Below are positions 17,376 to 26,719 of a stretch of DNA of 64,000 nt, in pieces; the first letter of the stretch is position 1; each line of letters begins with the position of its first letter. Under the pieces are notes generated by a model. That model searched no databases. It had not been told where the DNA came from and worked only from the letters and a program-made list of their open reading frames with translations. The stretch comes from JABMMZ01 sp964438995 (GTDB lineage Bacteria; Bacteroidota; Bacteroidia; NS11-12g; UBA955): contig CAYTMQ010000001.1 in assembly GCA_964438995.1 (NCBI GenBank), forward strand, positions 496,001 through 560,000, written 5' to 3'. A program made the position numbers and the translations under genes.

Positions 17376-20300
17376 ATGAGCATTCGGTTACTTATTTTGT
17401 TGGTTCTATTGTCTTTCATGAATTCTGCTAAAGCAGCTTTTTTTATGGGGGCAGAAGTATCTTATAGGCACCTTAACGCATTAAGTTACGAAATTAAAGT
17501 GGTGTATTATCGCGATTGTAGAGGCATACCTTTTAATGGTCAGCCTGCAGCTTATGTTTACAACGATTCTCTCACTTACAATCTCAGTTTGACAAGAGTT
17601 AAAATAGAGGAAGTAATTTCGCCATTGTGCAAAGGCGCTTGTATCTCAAACACAACATCTGGTCAAGGCACTGAGGCACATACTTTTTTAGATACAATCG
17701 ATTTTAATGTTGCTCCATATACCAATTTTGGAAGCAGTAGAAAGCCATTGGTGTATTTTGCCATCAGTCAGTGTTGCCGAAACGGTGGTATAACAACATA
17801 CCCTGCTGGTAATGCATTTGTTAACTCAATGCTCAATTTGTATTATGCCAAAAATGTATCAGCAGAAATTGGGTTCAACGATTACATGTATCCAGTTGAG
17901 CCGTATATTTTCTGTGGTCAAAATTTTCATTACTCTTATAAAACACTTCCTAAAAGTATTAAAGATTCATTAGCCTATCAATTGGTTAAGCCAATGGAAG
18001 ACTTTAATACATACGCCAATATGGATCCATATAAACCACTTAGGTATTATTGTGGCAATCCAAATACCACCACATGTACTGCAAATACACAATTATTTCC
18101 TGTACGTGGTTTCTATTTTGATACTCAGAATGGCAATTTACTAACTGCCCCAATTTATTGTTCAGATATGGGTACAATGGTTGGCGAAGTTGATATCTAT
18201 AGAACACTAAATGGGCAAAAGGTGTTAGTTGGGTTTAAAAAAAGAGATATGCAATTTATAGTTGCAACATCTCCCGATAATACTATTCCATACATTCAAA
18301 AAAACAAAGATTACACGATTAAAGCACGCGAAGAATTTTGTGTAGATATCCCAATTAAAGATGTTAAAACATCCCTTCAAACATTGAGTGATACTGTGAT
18401 TGTTCAATTGATGGAAGCGCCCAAATATGGAAGCATTAGTTTATTGGATTCAAATGCAAGAGAGAAAACGCTTCATTACTGCTGGAATCCTAAAGATAGT
18501 GATTACTTAAAACATCACAGCGATTATATCAATTTTAGAGTATTTGAGAAAAATTGCACCAGATTAAAAATCAATGCCATTGCTACTACTGTAAACTTTG
18601 TAGTTGTAGCTCCTGATTCTCTAACCACAGTATTTATTAAAACGTACAACGATTGGAATAAAAATGGTATTAGGGATAATAACGAACCATTTGTACCAGC
18701 TCAATTCTATTCAAATTCAAATAATTTGTACCAAAGGTTTACAACCGATAGTTCAGGCAAAGCTACTGTAAAAGCGTTATATGGAATTTTTGACATTGGT
18801 ATCCCAGAGCAGTTGGAATATATATTTTCAGGCAACCCAGTCAAATTAACAACAAAATTTGACAGTTCATATACTGTAGAATTGGGACTTCAATATAGAC
18901 ATGGTGTTAAAGGTAGAGTATATGAGGATGTCAACAACAATTGCAAATTTGATAATGGAGACATTGCTTTAGGCAATCAAAAGATACTTATAGACAACCA
19001 AAACACTGTATACACAAATGCATCTGGGCTGTATTTTGCGCAAGCATCTTTTGGTACTCATACTTTGCAATTGGCAGGTTCCAATCCTTATGCTTCTAGT
19101 TGTATTGCCTCTTACAATGTGCTTTTCGAATCTGATTCACTTAAGAAAGGATACGATTTTGCAGTCAAGAAAAGACCGAATGTTAAAGATATCGGAGTAG
19201 AATTGGTAACCACAAAACATTTGACCCAAAATCAAATTATGACTCAGGATATTCAAGTTAGAAACAATGGATTTAAAACTGAGAAATTTGTTAAAGTTAA
19301 TATGATGGCTAGCAGAAAACTATTGAGTTTTAATAGTCCTTCAACCTATTTTAAAGTGGTTGATACATTCACTTGGATCATTGATAGTATTCCTAAAGGA
19401 AGTATTAAGACCATTCAGTTCAAACAAACCATGACCAAAGATTCTTTCATTTCTGGTGATGCTGTATGTTATACATTGTGGTTAGACGAAGACAGTGTAA
19501 AAGACAACAATTATTTCAATGTCTGCGAAACCTATTCTGACACACTGTTTAATTACCCTATTAAAAGCAGCAGAAGCAGCAAGGAGGTAACAGAAGTTGA
19601 AGGTGTATTGAATTACAGAATTACCCATTTTCGTTCTGCCTCATCTCATAGAAGTTTGATTGTTAAAGATACACTTGATGCTATTGCACTTGACTTAAGT
19701 TCTTTTAAAGTGACCTCATCAAGTCCTTGTATGAAAGTCAACTTAATTGACAATGTTGTGTTTATAGAGTATACAAGTGATTTAACTGCATTGACTGAGT
19801 ATTTTACGACATTTACAGTTAAAGTCAAACGCCCGTTGTATAACAGGATTGTTGTTGAAAATACAGCCTTTGCTCAAGTGGATTTTGAGCCTTATCAAGC
19901 TTCTCAGAAAGTGACGAATTATATTGTTCCAAATATTGTTATTGTTCCTTTAGCAGATTCTCAATATTGTGTTAAAGATGTTGTAACCCTATTATTGAAC
20001 AATACCATTCCTGTCAAAAATACACTTAAATATGAAGTGTACTTATCCGATGGTAGCGGCAGTTTTTCTAACCCTTTAAAGGTTTTGGATACAAGTTCTA
20101 ATAGGTCGGCGCTTAGATTCAAATTTAAACTTCCTTCTACACTTAGCGCAGGTGCAAACTATAAGTTAAGAGTGGTATGTCCTGCTTTGAATATTCAAAC
20201 TTTTGATGAAGATTTCAAGCAGAGTATTGATGTGTATACACTTCCTATGCCAACGGTTACAAGCAATTTGATCAAGGGAGCATTGTGCAAAGAAGATACT

Positions 20301-21182
20301 TTAAAATTGCAGGCTATAACTAGTGATTCAATGTACTTTGTATACAATACGTATGCATTAACCAATTTTACCGATAAGAAGTTTGTGCGTTTTGTGCCCA
20401 GTCAGCCAGGTAATTTTGGCGTTGTAGCGAGAGATGCTAATGGTTGTATTAATGCTTCTCCACTTACAAGTTTTGTTTTGAATGAATTGCCGAAATTAAA
20501 CATTAAGGCAAGTCCAGAAGTATGTTATGGCAAAACATCAGTTCTTCAGCTGCAAGGAGCAAAATCTTTTGAAGTATATCAGAATTCAATCAATTGGATG
20601 AGTAATGCAGATACTGGAACTTATACCTCAAACAATTTAACGGAATCAAGTCGATTTAGAGTTGTAGGTAGAGATACCAATGGTTGTATGTCAGAAGATT
20701 CTGTATTGACTAAAGTAAACGCATTGCCGCTAAAGCCAATCATCTATGCAGAAAAGTTGCGTATGTATTCCAGTTATCCGATACGCAATCAATGGTATAT
20801 TGGTAGTAGTAAAATAGATTCAGCTATTTACCAATATTTCTATCCACCAATTTATGGCAAGTACAGTGTTGAATATACCGATACAAAAGGTTGTAAATCG
20901 ATATCAGAAGCATACGATTATAAATATGTAAATTTAATTGATGTGAACGCGACGAAAGCTTTAAATGTGTATCCAAATCCAACTACAGATGTGCTTTATA
21001 TGGATATTCCAAATGATGCCTCTATGGTCAGAATCGTTGCTGCTGATGGTAGGCTGGTGATGACATATGAGGCAAATCGGGGTAAACAGAAAGTGCAAAT
21101 TGACTTATTGAGTAAAGGGGTGTATTCCATCATTGTTGTTGATGGAGTGAATACCTACACCAGTCAATTTGTTAAAGAGTAA
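17376..21182 (+). CDS. Large secreted T9SS protein, 1268 residues, function unknown
   Basis: The signal peptide (residues 1-22, ending SAKAA) leads into a Cys-containing N-terminal domain of the kind found in surface proteins. Two stretches have Asp/Asn-rich calcium-loop character and resemble SdrD B-type repeats: DWNKNGIRDNNEP (about 427-439) and YEDVNNNCKFDNGD (about 514-527). Several Ig-like segments with GCxxA/S patterns (DANGCINAS, DTNGCMSED, DTKGCKSIS) follow. The C-terminus from about 1190 is a type A T9SS domain (LNVYPNPTTDVLYMDIP ... KGVYSIIVVDG). It is probably a surface adhesin or matrix protein; there is no catalytic motif. It stands alone, closed by a terminator at 21227-21252. 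Confidence 0.82.
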   Translation: MSIRLLILLVLLSFMNSAKAAFFMGAEVSYRHLNALSYEIKVVYYRDCRGIPFNGQPAAYVYNDSLTYNLSLTRVKIEEVISPLCKGACISNTTSGQGTEAHTFLDTIDFNVAPYTNFGSSRKPLVYFAISQCCRNGGITTYPAGNAFVNSMLNLYYAKNVSAEIGFNDYMYPVEPYIFCGQNFHYSYKTLPKSIKDSLAYQLVKPMEDFNTYANMDPYKPLRYYCGNPNTTTCTANTQLFPVRGFYFDTQNGNLLTAPIYCSDMGTMVGEVDIYRTLNGQKVLVGFKKRDMQFIVATSPDNTIPYIQKNKDYTIKAREEFCVDIPIKDVKTSLQTLSDTVIVQLMEAPKYGSISLLDSNAREKTLHYCWNPKDSDYLKHHSDYINFRVFEKNCTRLKINAIATTVNFVVVAPDSLTTVFIKTYNDWNKNGIRDNNEPFVPAQFYSNSNNLYQRFTTDSSGKATVKALYGIFDIGIPEQLEYIFSGNPVKLTTKFDSSYTVELGLQYRHGVKGRVYEDVNNNCKFDNGDIALGNQKILIDNQNTVYTNASGLYFAQASFGTHTLQLAGSNPYASSCIASYNVLFESDSLKKGYDFAVKKRPNVKDIGVELVTTKHLTQNQIMTQDIQVRNNGFKTEKFVKVNMMASRKLLSFNSPSTYFKVVDTFTWIIDSIPKGSIKTIQFKQTMTKDSFISGDAVCYTLWLDEDSVKDNNYFNVCETYSDTLFNYPIKSSRSSKEVTEVEGVLNYRITHFRSASSHRSLIVKDTLDAIALDLSSFKVTSSSPCMKVNLIDNVVFIEYTSDLTALTEYFTTFTVKVKRPLYNRIVVENTAFAQVDFEPYQASQKVTNYIVPNIVIVPLADSQYCVKDVVTLLLNNTIPVKNTLKYEVYLSDGSGSFSNPLKVLDTSSNRSALRFKFKLPSTLSAGANYKLRVVCPALNIQTFDEDFKQSIDVYTLPMPTVTSNLIKGALCKEDTLKLQAITSDSMYFVYNTYALTNFTDKKFVRFVPSQPGNFGVVARDANGCINASPLTSFVLNELPKLNIKASPEVCYGKTSVLQLQGAKSFEVYQNSINWMSNADTGTYTSNNLTESSRFRVVGRDTNGCMSEDSVLTKVNALPLKPIIYAEKLRMYSSYPIRNQWYIGSSKIDSAIYQYFYPPIYGKYSVEYTDTKGCKSISEAYDYKYVNLIDVNATKALNVYPNPTTDVLYMDIPNDASMVRIVAADGRLVMTYEANRGKQKVQIDLLSKGVYSIIVVDGVNTYTSQFVKE

Positions 21183-21226
21183 TGATGATTTAGAAATGAT
21201 AATTTTATATTGAAACTTTAACAATG

Positions 21227-21252
21227 AAAAAAGCCCCAATTAGGGGCTTTTT
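21227..21252. terminator. Bidirectional terminator between convergent genes
   Basis: AAAAAAGCCCC, loop AATTA (238-242 of this block), GGGGCTTTTTT: an 11-base-pair stem with A and T tracts on both sides. It serves the 17376 gene (plus) and the 21273-22049 lipoprotein gene (minus). Confidence 0.85.
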
Positions 21253-21272
21253 TTTAGCTTAATGTAATTGAA

Positions 21273-22049
21273 TTATTTTAAGCTATAGTACAAGTCTTGG
21301 GTTTTATCACCATAGTCGAATTTGATCATAACTTGATCTGGCATTACCATATTAACTAGAGCATAGTAATCTTTGATACTTGCTAAATTGAAACAAGTTT
21401 GTTTTTCGAAAACAGCTTGACAAGTGAAGCCTCTGTCAATCTCTCTAACTTTTGCTTCGAATACTGGAATTGGTCCAGAAGTTGGCAATAGACTTAACTC
21501 TAGTGCAAAGTTAACATCGTCTTGTAGGCTACAACCAGAAAAGTAGGATTTGGTTTTTAGCGTATTTCCAACAATGCTGGCTTCAGTAACAGCTTTCGAA
21601 TACATGCTATTATATACGCTGTCTGGGTTGACAATGTAAGAGGTGTAGCAGTCATCTTTAGTAATCTCTTCTATGCAAATTAGTTCAATGCATATAAGTA
21701 TCGGTGTACCACAACGGCCTTGTTCGTCGCCAAAACAACCTCTCTGACAGGTGCCGCAATCAACTTCTTTGAATCCAATTTTATATTGACGACCAGGAAT
21801 TACTTTGCTTTCAAAATCTTTCCAGTTTCTAACAAAATAATAGGTTTGTGAAGGCGCAAAACTGCTATAAAGATTTCTGCCATTGCCAACGAAATGCCCC
21901 ATATTGTGCATGTTGACGTCTGTTGCAGTAACCGAGATAGGGTGGTCGCAAGGTGTTGTAGTTTCAGGGTCTTTCTCTTTACAAGATGAGAAAACAAATA
22001 GACTTAAAATAGTCAATACAAATAGTGAATGTTTGATTAAATGTTTCAT
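21273..22049 (-). CDS. Cys-rich lipoprotein, unknown function
   Basis: 258 residues with a lipoprotein signal (LFVFSSCKEKD, lipidated Cys about residue 23). The body has about a dozen further Cys residues, including a cluster CGTCQRGCFGDEQGRCG near residue 97, which suggests disulfides or metal binding. No family was recognised. It starts 68 bases after the trans-envelope anti-sigma gene on the same strand and may belong to the same operon as the third member after sigma and anti-sigma. Confidence 0.7.
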   Translation of the reverse strand: MKHLIKHSLFVLTILSLFVFSSCKEKDPETTTPCDHPISVTATDVNMHNMGHFVGNGRNLYSSFAPSQTYYFVRNWKDFESKVIPGRQYKIGFKEVDCGTCQRGCFGDEQGRCGTPILICIELICIEEITKDDCYTSYIVNPDSVYNSMYSKAVTEASIVGNTLKTKSYFSGCSLQDDVNFALELSLLPTSGPIPVFEAKVREIDRGFTCQAVFEKQTCFNLASIKDYYALVNMVMPDQVMIKFDYGDKTQDLYYSLK

Positions 22050-22117
22050 AAGAAATAAACTTTATTATCTATAAGACCGATTAAAATTTCAGTTTGTTGC
22101 AAGCCTTAAAAATAAAT

Positions 22118-23527
22118 TTATTTAATTTTAAATTGTATGCCGAAACTCAAGCCCCAAGCACCATAGGATGTGCTGATACTGCCTTTTTCAATGGCTGATA
22201 ACGACCTTTGATAAAAGGGTGCAAGAAACAACAAACTTCTATGACTTATTTTTTGGTTAAACTCTATGCCTGTTCTAATAGAAAGATGTTGCTTTGTGAC
22301 GTTGTTTACTTCGCTACTGTTTGGTCTGACATAAACGCCATTCGATTGATTTAGTAAACCAGTTTGACTAATCAATCTATTGTAGTTGAGACCAAATTGC
22401 ATAGCGAATTTGTTTCTTAGTTTCGTTGAATGATCAAATATGTATTTTGTATATGTAATTGGGAGGCTTAAGTATCGGTATGTGTTGGTAACTCTGCCGC
22501 CAGCATCGTCTTTAGGAGTTGTGATAAAACTATCACCAGCATAGTTAAAATTGCCAACTCTGTTAATGGTTGAAAGAGAAGGTGAGTATGTGACACTAGT
22601 AACATACATGCTATAGGATAGTTGTGTATACTGAGCACCAATGCTGTATGCATGTTTTCTTTTCTTGTACACATAGGTCAAGCCAGTATTAAAACTAAAT
22701 TTGGCCTTGTCTTCGTTTTTGCGATTGTTGTATTCAATAGCATTTGTACCAATGTTATTGGGTTGACTCAAAATGGTATTGATGTAAAGAGGTGTAAAGT
22801 TGAAGGCTAAACGATGAACATATTGTGGTAAAAGTATGCATCCTCTATTTATTTTGACACTAGAATCTTTCAATTTTTGACTTGGAATTGATTTATCAGC
22901 CAATGTTGGAGTATCGACTGTTTGTGAAAGCTGATGTCTGTCTGTATCAGAATTGTATAATCCAATGTAATGCGTTTCTCCCCCAAGCTTCAATAGATAT
23001 GTACTATCTAATTTGGGTTCTTTATCAAATATGTGGTTAAAGAATGGTTTGTTGTCAAATTTGTCAACCACTAATTGTTCATTTAGACGGTCATTATGTG
23101 TTTTAGATTGACTTTTTGAAGTAGTCGCAGCGTCATTTGAAAAAGCCGAATTGAAATAAGTTTTTTTGTTAGAAGCAGATGATGCTTGGATGCTAGAGTT
23201 TGAGATAGAAGGTAAAGATGACTCAGCATCGGTGGATATAGAAGTTTGGGATTTAGAATCAGATGAAGCCACATTGTTTTGATCAACATTTTGGCGTACT
23301 GTTTTTTCAGCAACTACAGTGTTTGAAGAAGGCTTAGATACATAGATGCCATAAGATAGAGCAGCTATGCTAGCAGCAATACCAATAGGAATCCAAATCA
23401 AAAGACGTTTTTTCTTTTTTTCTGGAGGCAAAGCAGCAGCAATTTTATCCCAATTGTCAATATTGGGTTGAGGTTTGAATTCTTCTGCTTTGGATTTTAA
23501 AAAATCTTCAAATGATTTTTGAGTCAT
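22118..23527 (-). CDS. Anti-sigma-like protein with a C-terminal outer-membrane beta-barrel (Dma-type)
   Basis: 469 residues in three parts. Residues 1-41 are a charged cytosolic segment with the pattern FEDFLKSKAEEFKPQPNIDNWDKIAAAL, here cited by its ends (FEDFLKSK to WDKIAAAL). Residues 42-62 form one inner-membrane helix (LLIWIPIGIAASIAALSYGIY). After a Ser/Asn/Lys-rich periplasmic span (about 63-230), residues 240-469 are alternating strands ending SFGIQFKIK, as in beta-barrels. Together with the overlapping upstream ECF sigma gene (20 bases) this matches the dual membrane-spanning anti-sigma (Dma) family described in Bacteroides. The protein would hold the sigma factor at the inner membrane while sensing the outer membrane. 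Specific signal unknown. Confidence 0.78.
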   Translation of the reverse strand: MTQKSFEDFLKSKAEEFKPQPNIDNWDKIAAALPPEKKKKRLLIWIPIGIAASIAALSYGIYVSKPSSNTVVAEKTVRQNVDQNNVASSDSKSQTSISTDAESSLPSISNSSIQASSASNKKTYFNSAFSNDAATTSKSQSKTHNDRLNEQLVVDKFDNKPFFNHIFDKEPKLDSTYLLKLGGETHYIGLYNSDTDRHQLSQTVDTPTLADKSIPSQKLKDSSVKINRGCILLPQYVHRLAFNFTPLYINTILSQPNNIGTNAIEYNNRKNEDKAKFSFNTGLTYVYKKRKHAYSIGAQYTQLSYSMYVTSVTYSPSLSTINRVGNFNYAGDSFITTPKDDAGGRVTNTYRYLSLPITYTKYIFDHSTKLRNKFAMQFGLNYNRLISQTGLLNQSNGVYVRPNSSEVNNVTKQHLSIRTGIEFNQKISHRSLLFLAPFYQRSLSAIEKGSISTSYGAWGLSFGIQFKIK

Positions 23528-24086
23528 AATAAATCTGATGTTTTTCTTTTAGAGCTTGAGCGAGTTTTTGCTTGGCTCTCATGTATTGTGTTCTAACTGT
23601 AACTTCTTTTATGTCTAGCATAGCGGCTATCTCGGTATAAGAATAGCCATCTATTGCATATAGGTTTAGTATCGTTCTTGCGCCTTCAGGTAATAATCTA
23701 ATTTCATCAATAATGGCTTCGCAATTCATTTTTTCAAATTGCAGAGGTAGTTCACCTATTTCAGAAATTCTATCATCTGCTACATCTTCAAATTGCAGCG
23801 AGTGGTATTTTTTAATGTAGTCGATAGACGTTCTAACCACTATTTTTTTTAGCCATCCTTCGAATGAACCTTCAAACCTGTACATATGAATATTTTTAAA
23901 AATTCTGATGAAAGCCTCTTGTAATAGGTCGTTGGCAGTATCTGAGTTGCTGGCAAAGCGGTACACGATACCCAAGAATTTACTTGAGTACAATTGATAG
24001 AATTCGAACTGAGCCTTTCTGTTATTCTCTTGACAGGCTTTGATTAAATTCTTTTCATATTGTATTGAATTTTCATCTTTTGGCAT
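23508..24086 (-). CDS. ECF sigma-70 factor
   Basis: 192 residues with sigma region 2 (LLQEAFIRIFKNIHMYRFEG, about 68-87, and WLKKIVVRTSIDYIKK) and region 4 (LPEGARTILNLYAIDGYSY, TEIAAMLDIKEVTVRTQYMR helix-turn-helix), with no region 3. Such factors switch on envelope-related regulons when released by an anti-sigma protein. The 3' end overlaps the start of the Dma-type anti-sigma gene by 20 bases, so the two are translationally coupled. The divergent lipoprotein gene at 24231 may share this control region. Confidence 0.92.
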   Translation of the reverse strand: MPKDENSIQYEKNLIKACQENNRKAQFEFYQLYSSKFLGIVYRFASNSDTANDLLQEAFIRIFKNIHMYRFEGSFEGWLKKIVVRTSIDYIKKYHSLQFEDVADDRISEIGELPLQFEKMNCEAIIDEIRLLPEGARTILNLYAIDGYSYTEIAAMLDIKEVTVRTQYMRAKQKLAQALKEKHQIYYDSKII

Positions 24087-24230
24087 TCGGGAGCTTGCGC
24101 AAATTTCCCACTTTTATAGATAAGACTGAAAAAATTAGTGATTTGTTGCAATGGGTATGAAAATATTATAGTAATAATTCGATTAGGGCATTTTACAATA
24201 TTGGTAAAAAAATGTATTTTCGTTTGTACT

Positions 24231-24851
24231 ATGAACAAACTTTTACTATTGATATTAAGCATTTCTTTATTTTCTGCTTGTAAAAAAACAACTGAATTTA
24301 CTTCAGATCCAAGTTATACCATGTTGAAAGTGGGCAATTATTGGGTGTATGCCTCATTTACACTAAATAACGGAGTCGAATTACGAGATAGTGATATCAT
24401 TAGGGACAGTATACACATCGTTAAAGATACATCAATAAGAGGGAATACCTATTTTAAGCTGTGTAGATTTGAGCAAAATAAACTAAAAGAGATACAGTTT
24501 CTAAGAGATAGTGCAAATGATTTGGTCAATCATGTTGGATTGAGGATGTTTTCTTCTGAAGACTTTACGAGTATTTTTTATAGTAGAAAGGAATTAAATA
24601 CTTCAATTCCATACGATGTTAATATAAAGATGGGAGAAAAGGATTTTACTACTATAACACCTAACGGACTGTTTTTAACGAGAAGTGCTATGAATCATTA
24701 TAAGTTGTACATCAATAAAGATACGGTGCCAGTTTCTATGGGCAATAAATATTCTTCAGGAGTAGGACTTGTGTCTTATTCAAATCTTTTAATTTTTGAT
24801 TTGAACTATTTAATTGTAACTAAGAAACTATTGAGATATCATGTACAATAG
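24231..24851 (+). CDS. Lipoprotein, paralogue of the protein at 38076
   Basis: 206 residues from ATG 24231, which is followed directly by a lipoprotein signal (ISLFSACKKTTEF). A longer upstream reading would bury that signal. The body starts with YTMLKVGNYWVYASF and has the layout seen in the protein at 38076-38711 (LKVGSYRIYNTYQID): the same order of a DS-I motif, a GNTYFK/GNKYYE strand, FLRDS/YFRDS and a late SSGVGLVS/AKGIGLIS turn. These shared landmarks mark them as paralogues. Function unknown. It is divergent from the ECF sigma gene with about 144 bases between. Confidence 0.7.
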   Translation: MNKLLLLILSISLFSACKKTTEFTSDPSYTMLKVGNYWVYASFTLNNGVELRDSDIIRDSIHIVKDTSIRGNTYFKLCRFEQNKLKEIQFLRDSANDLVNHVGLRMFSSEDFTSIFYSRKELNTSIPYDVNIKMGEKDFTTITPNGLFLTRSAMNHYKLYINKDTVPVSMGNKYSSGVGLVSYSNLLIFDLNYLIVTKKLLRYHVQ

Positions 24852-25144
24852 AGCTTTCATGAGGGATATTTTAATGATTTGATTGAGTAATCCTAGATTG
24901 ATTTAAGTAAAATGGTTTTTATTTCTACTAAAATAGTTAACAATTCAAGGTATTCAAACATGAGAAGAGTAAGCGTTTTACAGTACTTTAATCAGATGAT
25001 AGAAGTTTAACTTTTACAGATTTAAATTGGAGAGATTTTAGGAGATACTGAATGTATGCACTTTTACAAAATAGAATTTATATTTAGTCAAATTTAAAGT
25101 ATTAGAATTGGAATAAAATCTATAAAAAATCAAGTTACTTGCAT
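24852..25144. other. Intergenic stretch without a recognised gene
   Basis: About 290 AT-rich bases between the convergent lipoprotein and T9SS genes. No long reading frame, strong hairpin terminator or tRNA was seen. Confidence 0.5.
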
Positions 25145-26713
25145 CTAATTTTTAATCAACCTCTCCCAAAAAATGTCACCATGTACATCAATAATATTTA
25201 GCAGATATACCCCAGAAGGTAAAAAATTTACATCCAATTCAATGCTGTGTTTTTTATCTAAATCTTGTGTTGCAACTTGTCGGCCAATTTCATTGTAAAT
25301 GCTAACATTTGAAATGGACTGATTGTGTTGAATTTTGATGTAAGTTTTGCAAGGGTTAGGAGATATTAGTATCGGTGAAACATCCAGTGTTCCTATAGAT
25401 GTATTAGAGGGTGAAAAGTAATAAATAGAAGAACCATTGAAATTAAAGTTATACATACCAAAAAACAATTTGTCTTTAAAATTTACAAAGCCTGAACCTG
25501 AATATAAGTCTGTATTCATTAAAAATGGCATCTGAACGCTTTTTGTGTTTTTGTTGATGATCCAAATGTTTTGAGTATTATTTGATGTAGACGCTGATAA
25601 AGCTACTAAACTGTCATTAAAATTGGTGAAATTGATAGGAAATGATGGGTTGCTGCCTGGTAATAAATCGCGGAAGAAAACCAAAGAATCTCCATTTTTA
25701 ATATACAATTCTTGTCCTAAACTTGAAGAAACACTTGCAAAAATATCTGAACCTGAAACGTGGTAAGAACTGATATATTCATTTATTCTAGAGTGAATAT
25801 ATGGATGTGTTCCTTGAGCAGTGCCGTCTGATTTCCAAATAGCAAAATTGGTGTCATTGAATGCTAAGAACAAAAGTTCGTTGTTGATGATTGATGGCGA
25901 GTTAATTGCGGAAGCGCCATAAATATTAATGTTTTTAAACAAATAAGTGCCATTCGCTGTTGCATCAGTTATCCATAGTTCTCTATCATTGTTTGAGTCT
26001 AATGCCGTAAAAAGTATGCTGTTATTTATCTGACCAAGTGTATTGATTTGAGTTGAAGATTTTCCTGGATTAATATCTTTGATTAAAGTCGCAGAGTATT
26101 CAGACCCTTTGCTTTTCCATATTTCTACACCAGTGCTAGAATCCTCATGCAAGAACACGTATTCGTCGTTTATTTTTCCTAAAAAATAGTTCCAGCTGCC
26201 GCCTTTAAAGTTGGTAATACATTTGGTGTTCATTTCAGTCCCGTCGGTTTCCCACAATTGCGTACCATTTGAGTCGCGTAAAGCATTAAAATACAATTTG
26301 TCTTTGTGTTTAATAATTGAATTGTAGAGGTATCTTTGATGTATGGTGTCATGAAAATTCAGGAATACAAAAGTACCCGCAGAAGTGCCATCAGTAACAT
26401 AAACATTGGTTTTAACAGTATCATTGGCAACAAAAAAATACTTGCCATTCAGTTCTACAAATCTTCCTGGGTTTGATCCAGATTTTCCGATAGAAAGATC
26501 TGCTAACATGAAAGTGCCATTTTGAGTGCCATCAGTCACCCAAGGTTCGCTACCCATCGAACTATTGGCGTTGAAAAATATCAGGTTTTTGAAAGCTGTT
26601 AAGTACCTCGGAGATGAGTATGCTGGTCCATTTGGAGCACTTTTTAACTCAACTTGGCAATGAAGAGAAATGTTCGATGCGTATAGTAATAAAACTGTAA
26701 GAAAAATTTTCAT
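25145..26713 (-). CDS. Secreted T9SS protein with ELWxTDGTxxGT-type propeller repeats
   Basis: 522 residues. The signal peptide (about 1-20) precedes repeated units of about 45-60 residues built around WVTDGTQNGTF, VYVTDGTSAGTF, LWETDGTEMNT, LWITDATANGTY and IWKSDGTAQGTH. This ELWxTDGT repeat forms beta-propeller-like surface proteins. The C-terminus from about 440 is a type A T9SS domain (PILISPNPCKTYIKI ... LPSGVYLLNI) ending WERLIKN. Its sorting domain is very like that of the next gene upstream (VWEKLIKE). Third gene of a three-gene operon from the promoter at 29558; 6 bases separate it from 26720-27610. Confidence 0.85.
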   Translation of the reverse strand: MKIFLTVLLLYASNISLHCQVELKSAPNGPAYSSPRYLTAFKNLIFFNANSSMGSEPWVTDGTQNGTFMLADLSIGKSGSNPGRFVELNGKYFFVANDTVKTNVYVTDGTSAGTFVFLNFHDTIHQRYLYNSIIKHKDKLYFNALRDSNGTQLWETDGTEMNTKCITNFKGGSWNYFLGKINDEYVFLHEDSSTGVEIWKSKGSEYSATLIKDINPGKSSTQINTLGQINNSILFTALDSNNDRELWITDATANGTYLFKNINIYGASAINSPSIINNELLFLAFNDTNFAIWKSDGTAQGTHPYIHSRINEYISSYHVSGSDIFASVSSSLGQELYIKNGDSLVFFRDLLPGSNPSFPINFTNFNDSLVALSASTSNNTQNIWIINKNTKSVQMPFLMNTDLYSGSGFVNFKDKLFFGMYNFNFNGSSIYYFSPSNTSIGTLDVSPILISPNPCKTYIKIQHNQSISNVSIYNEIGRQVATQDLDKKHSIELDVNFLPSGVYLLNIIDVHGDIFWERLIKN

Positions 26714-26719
26714 AGGGTA

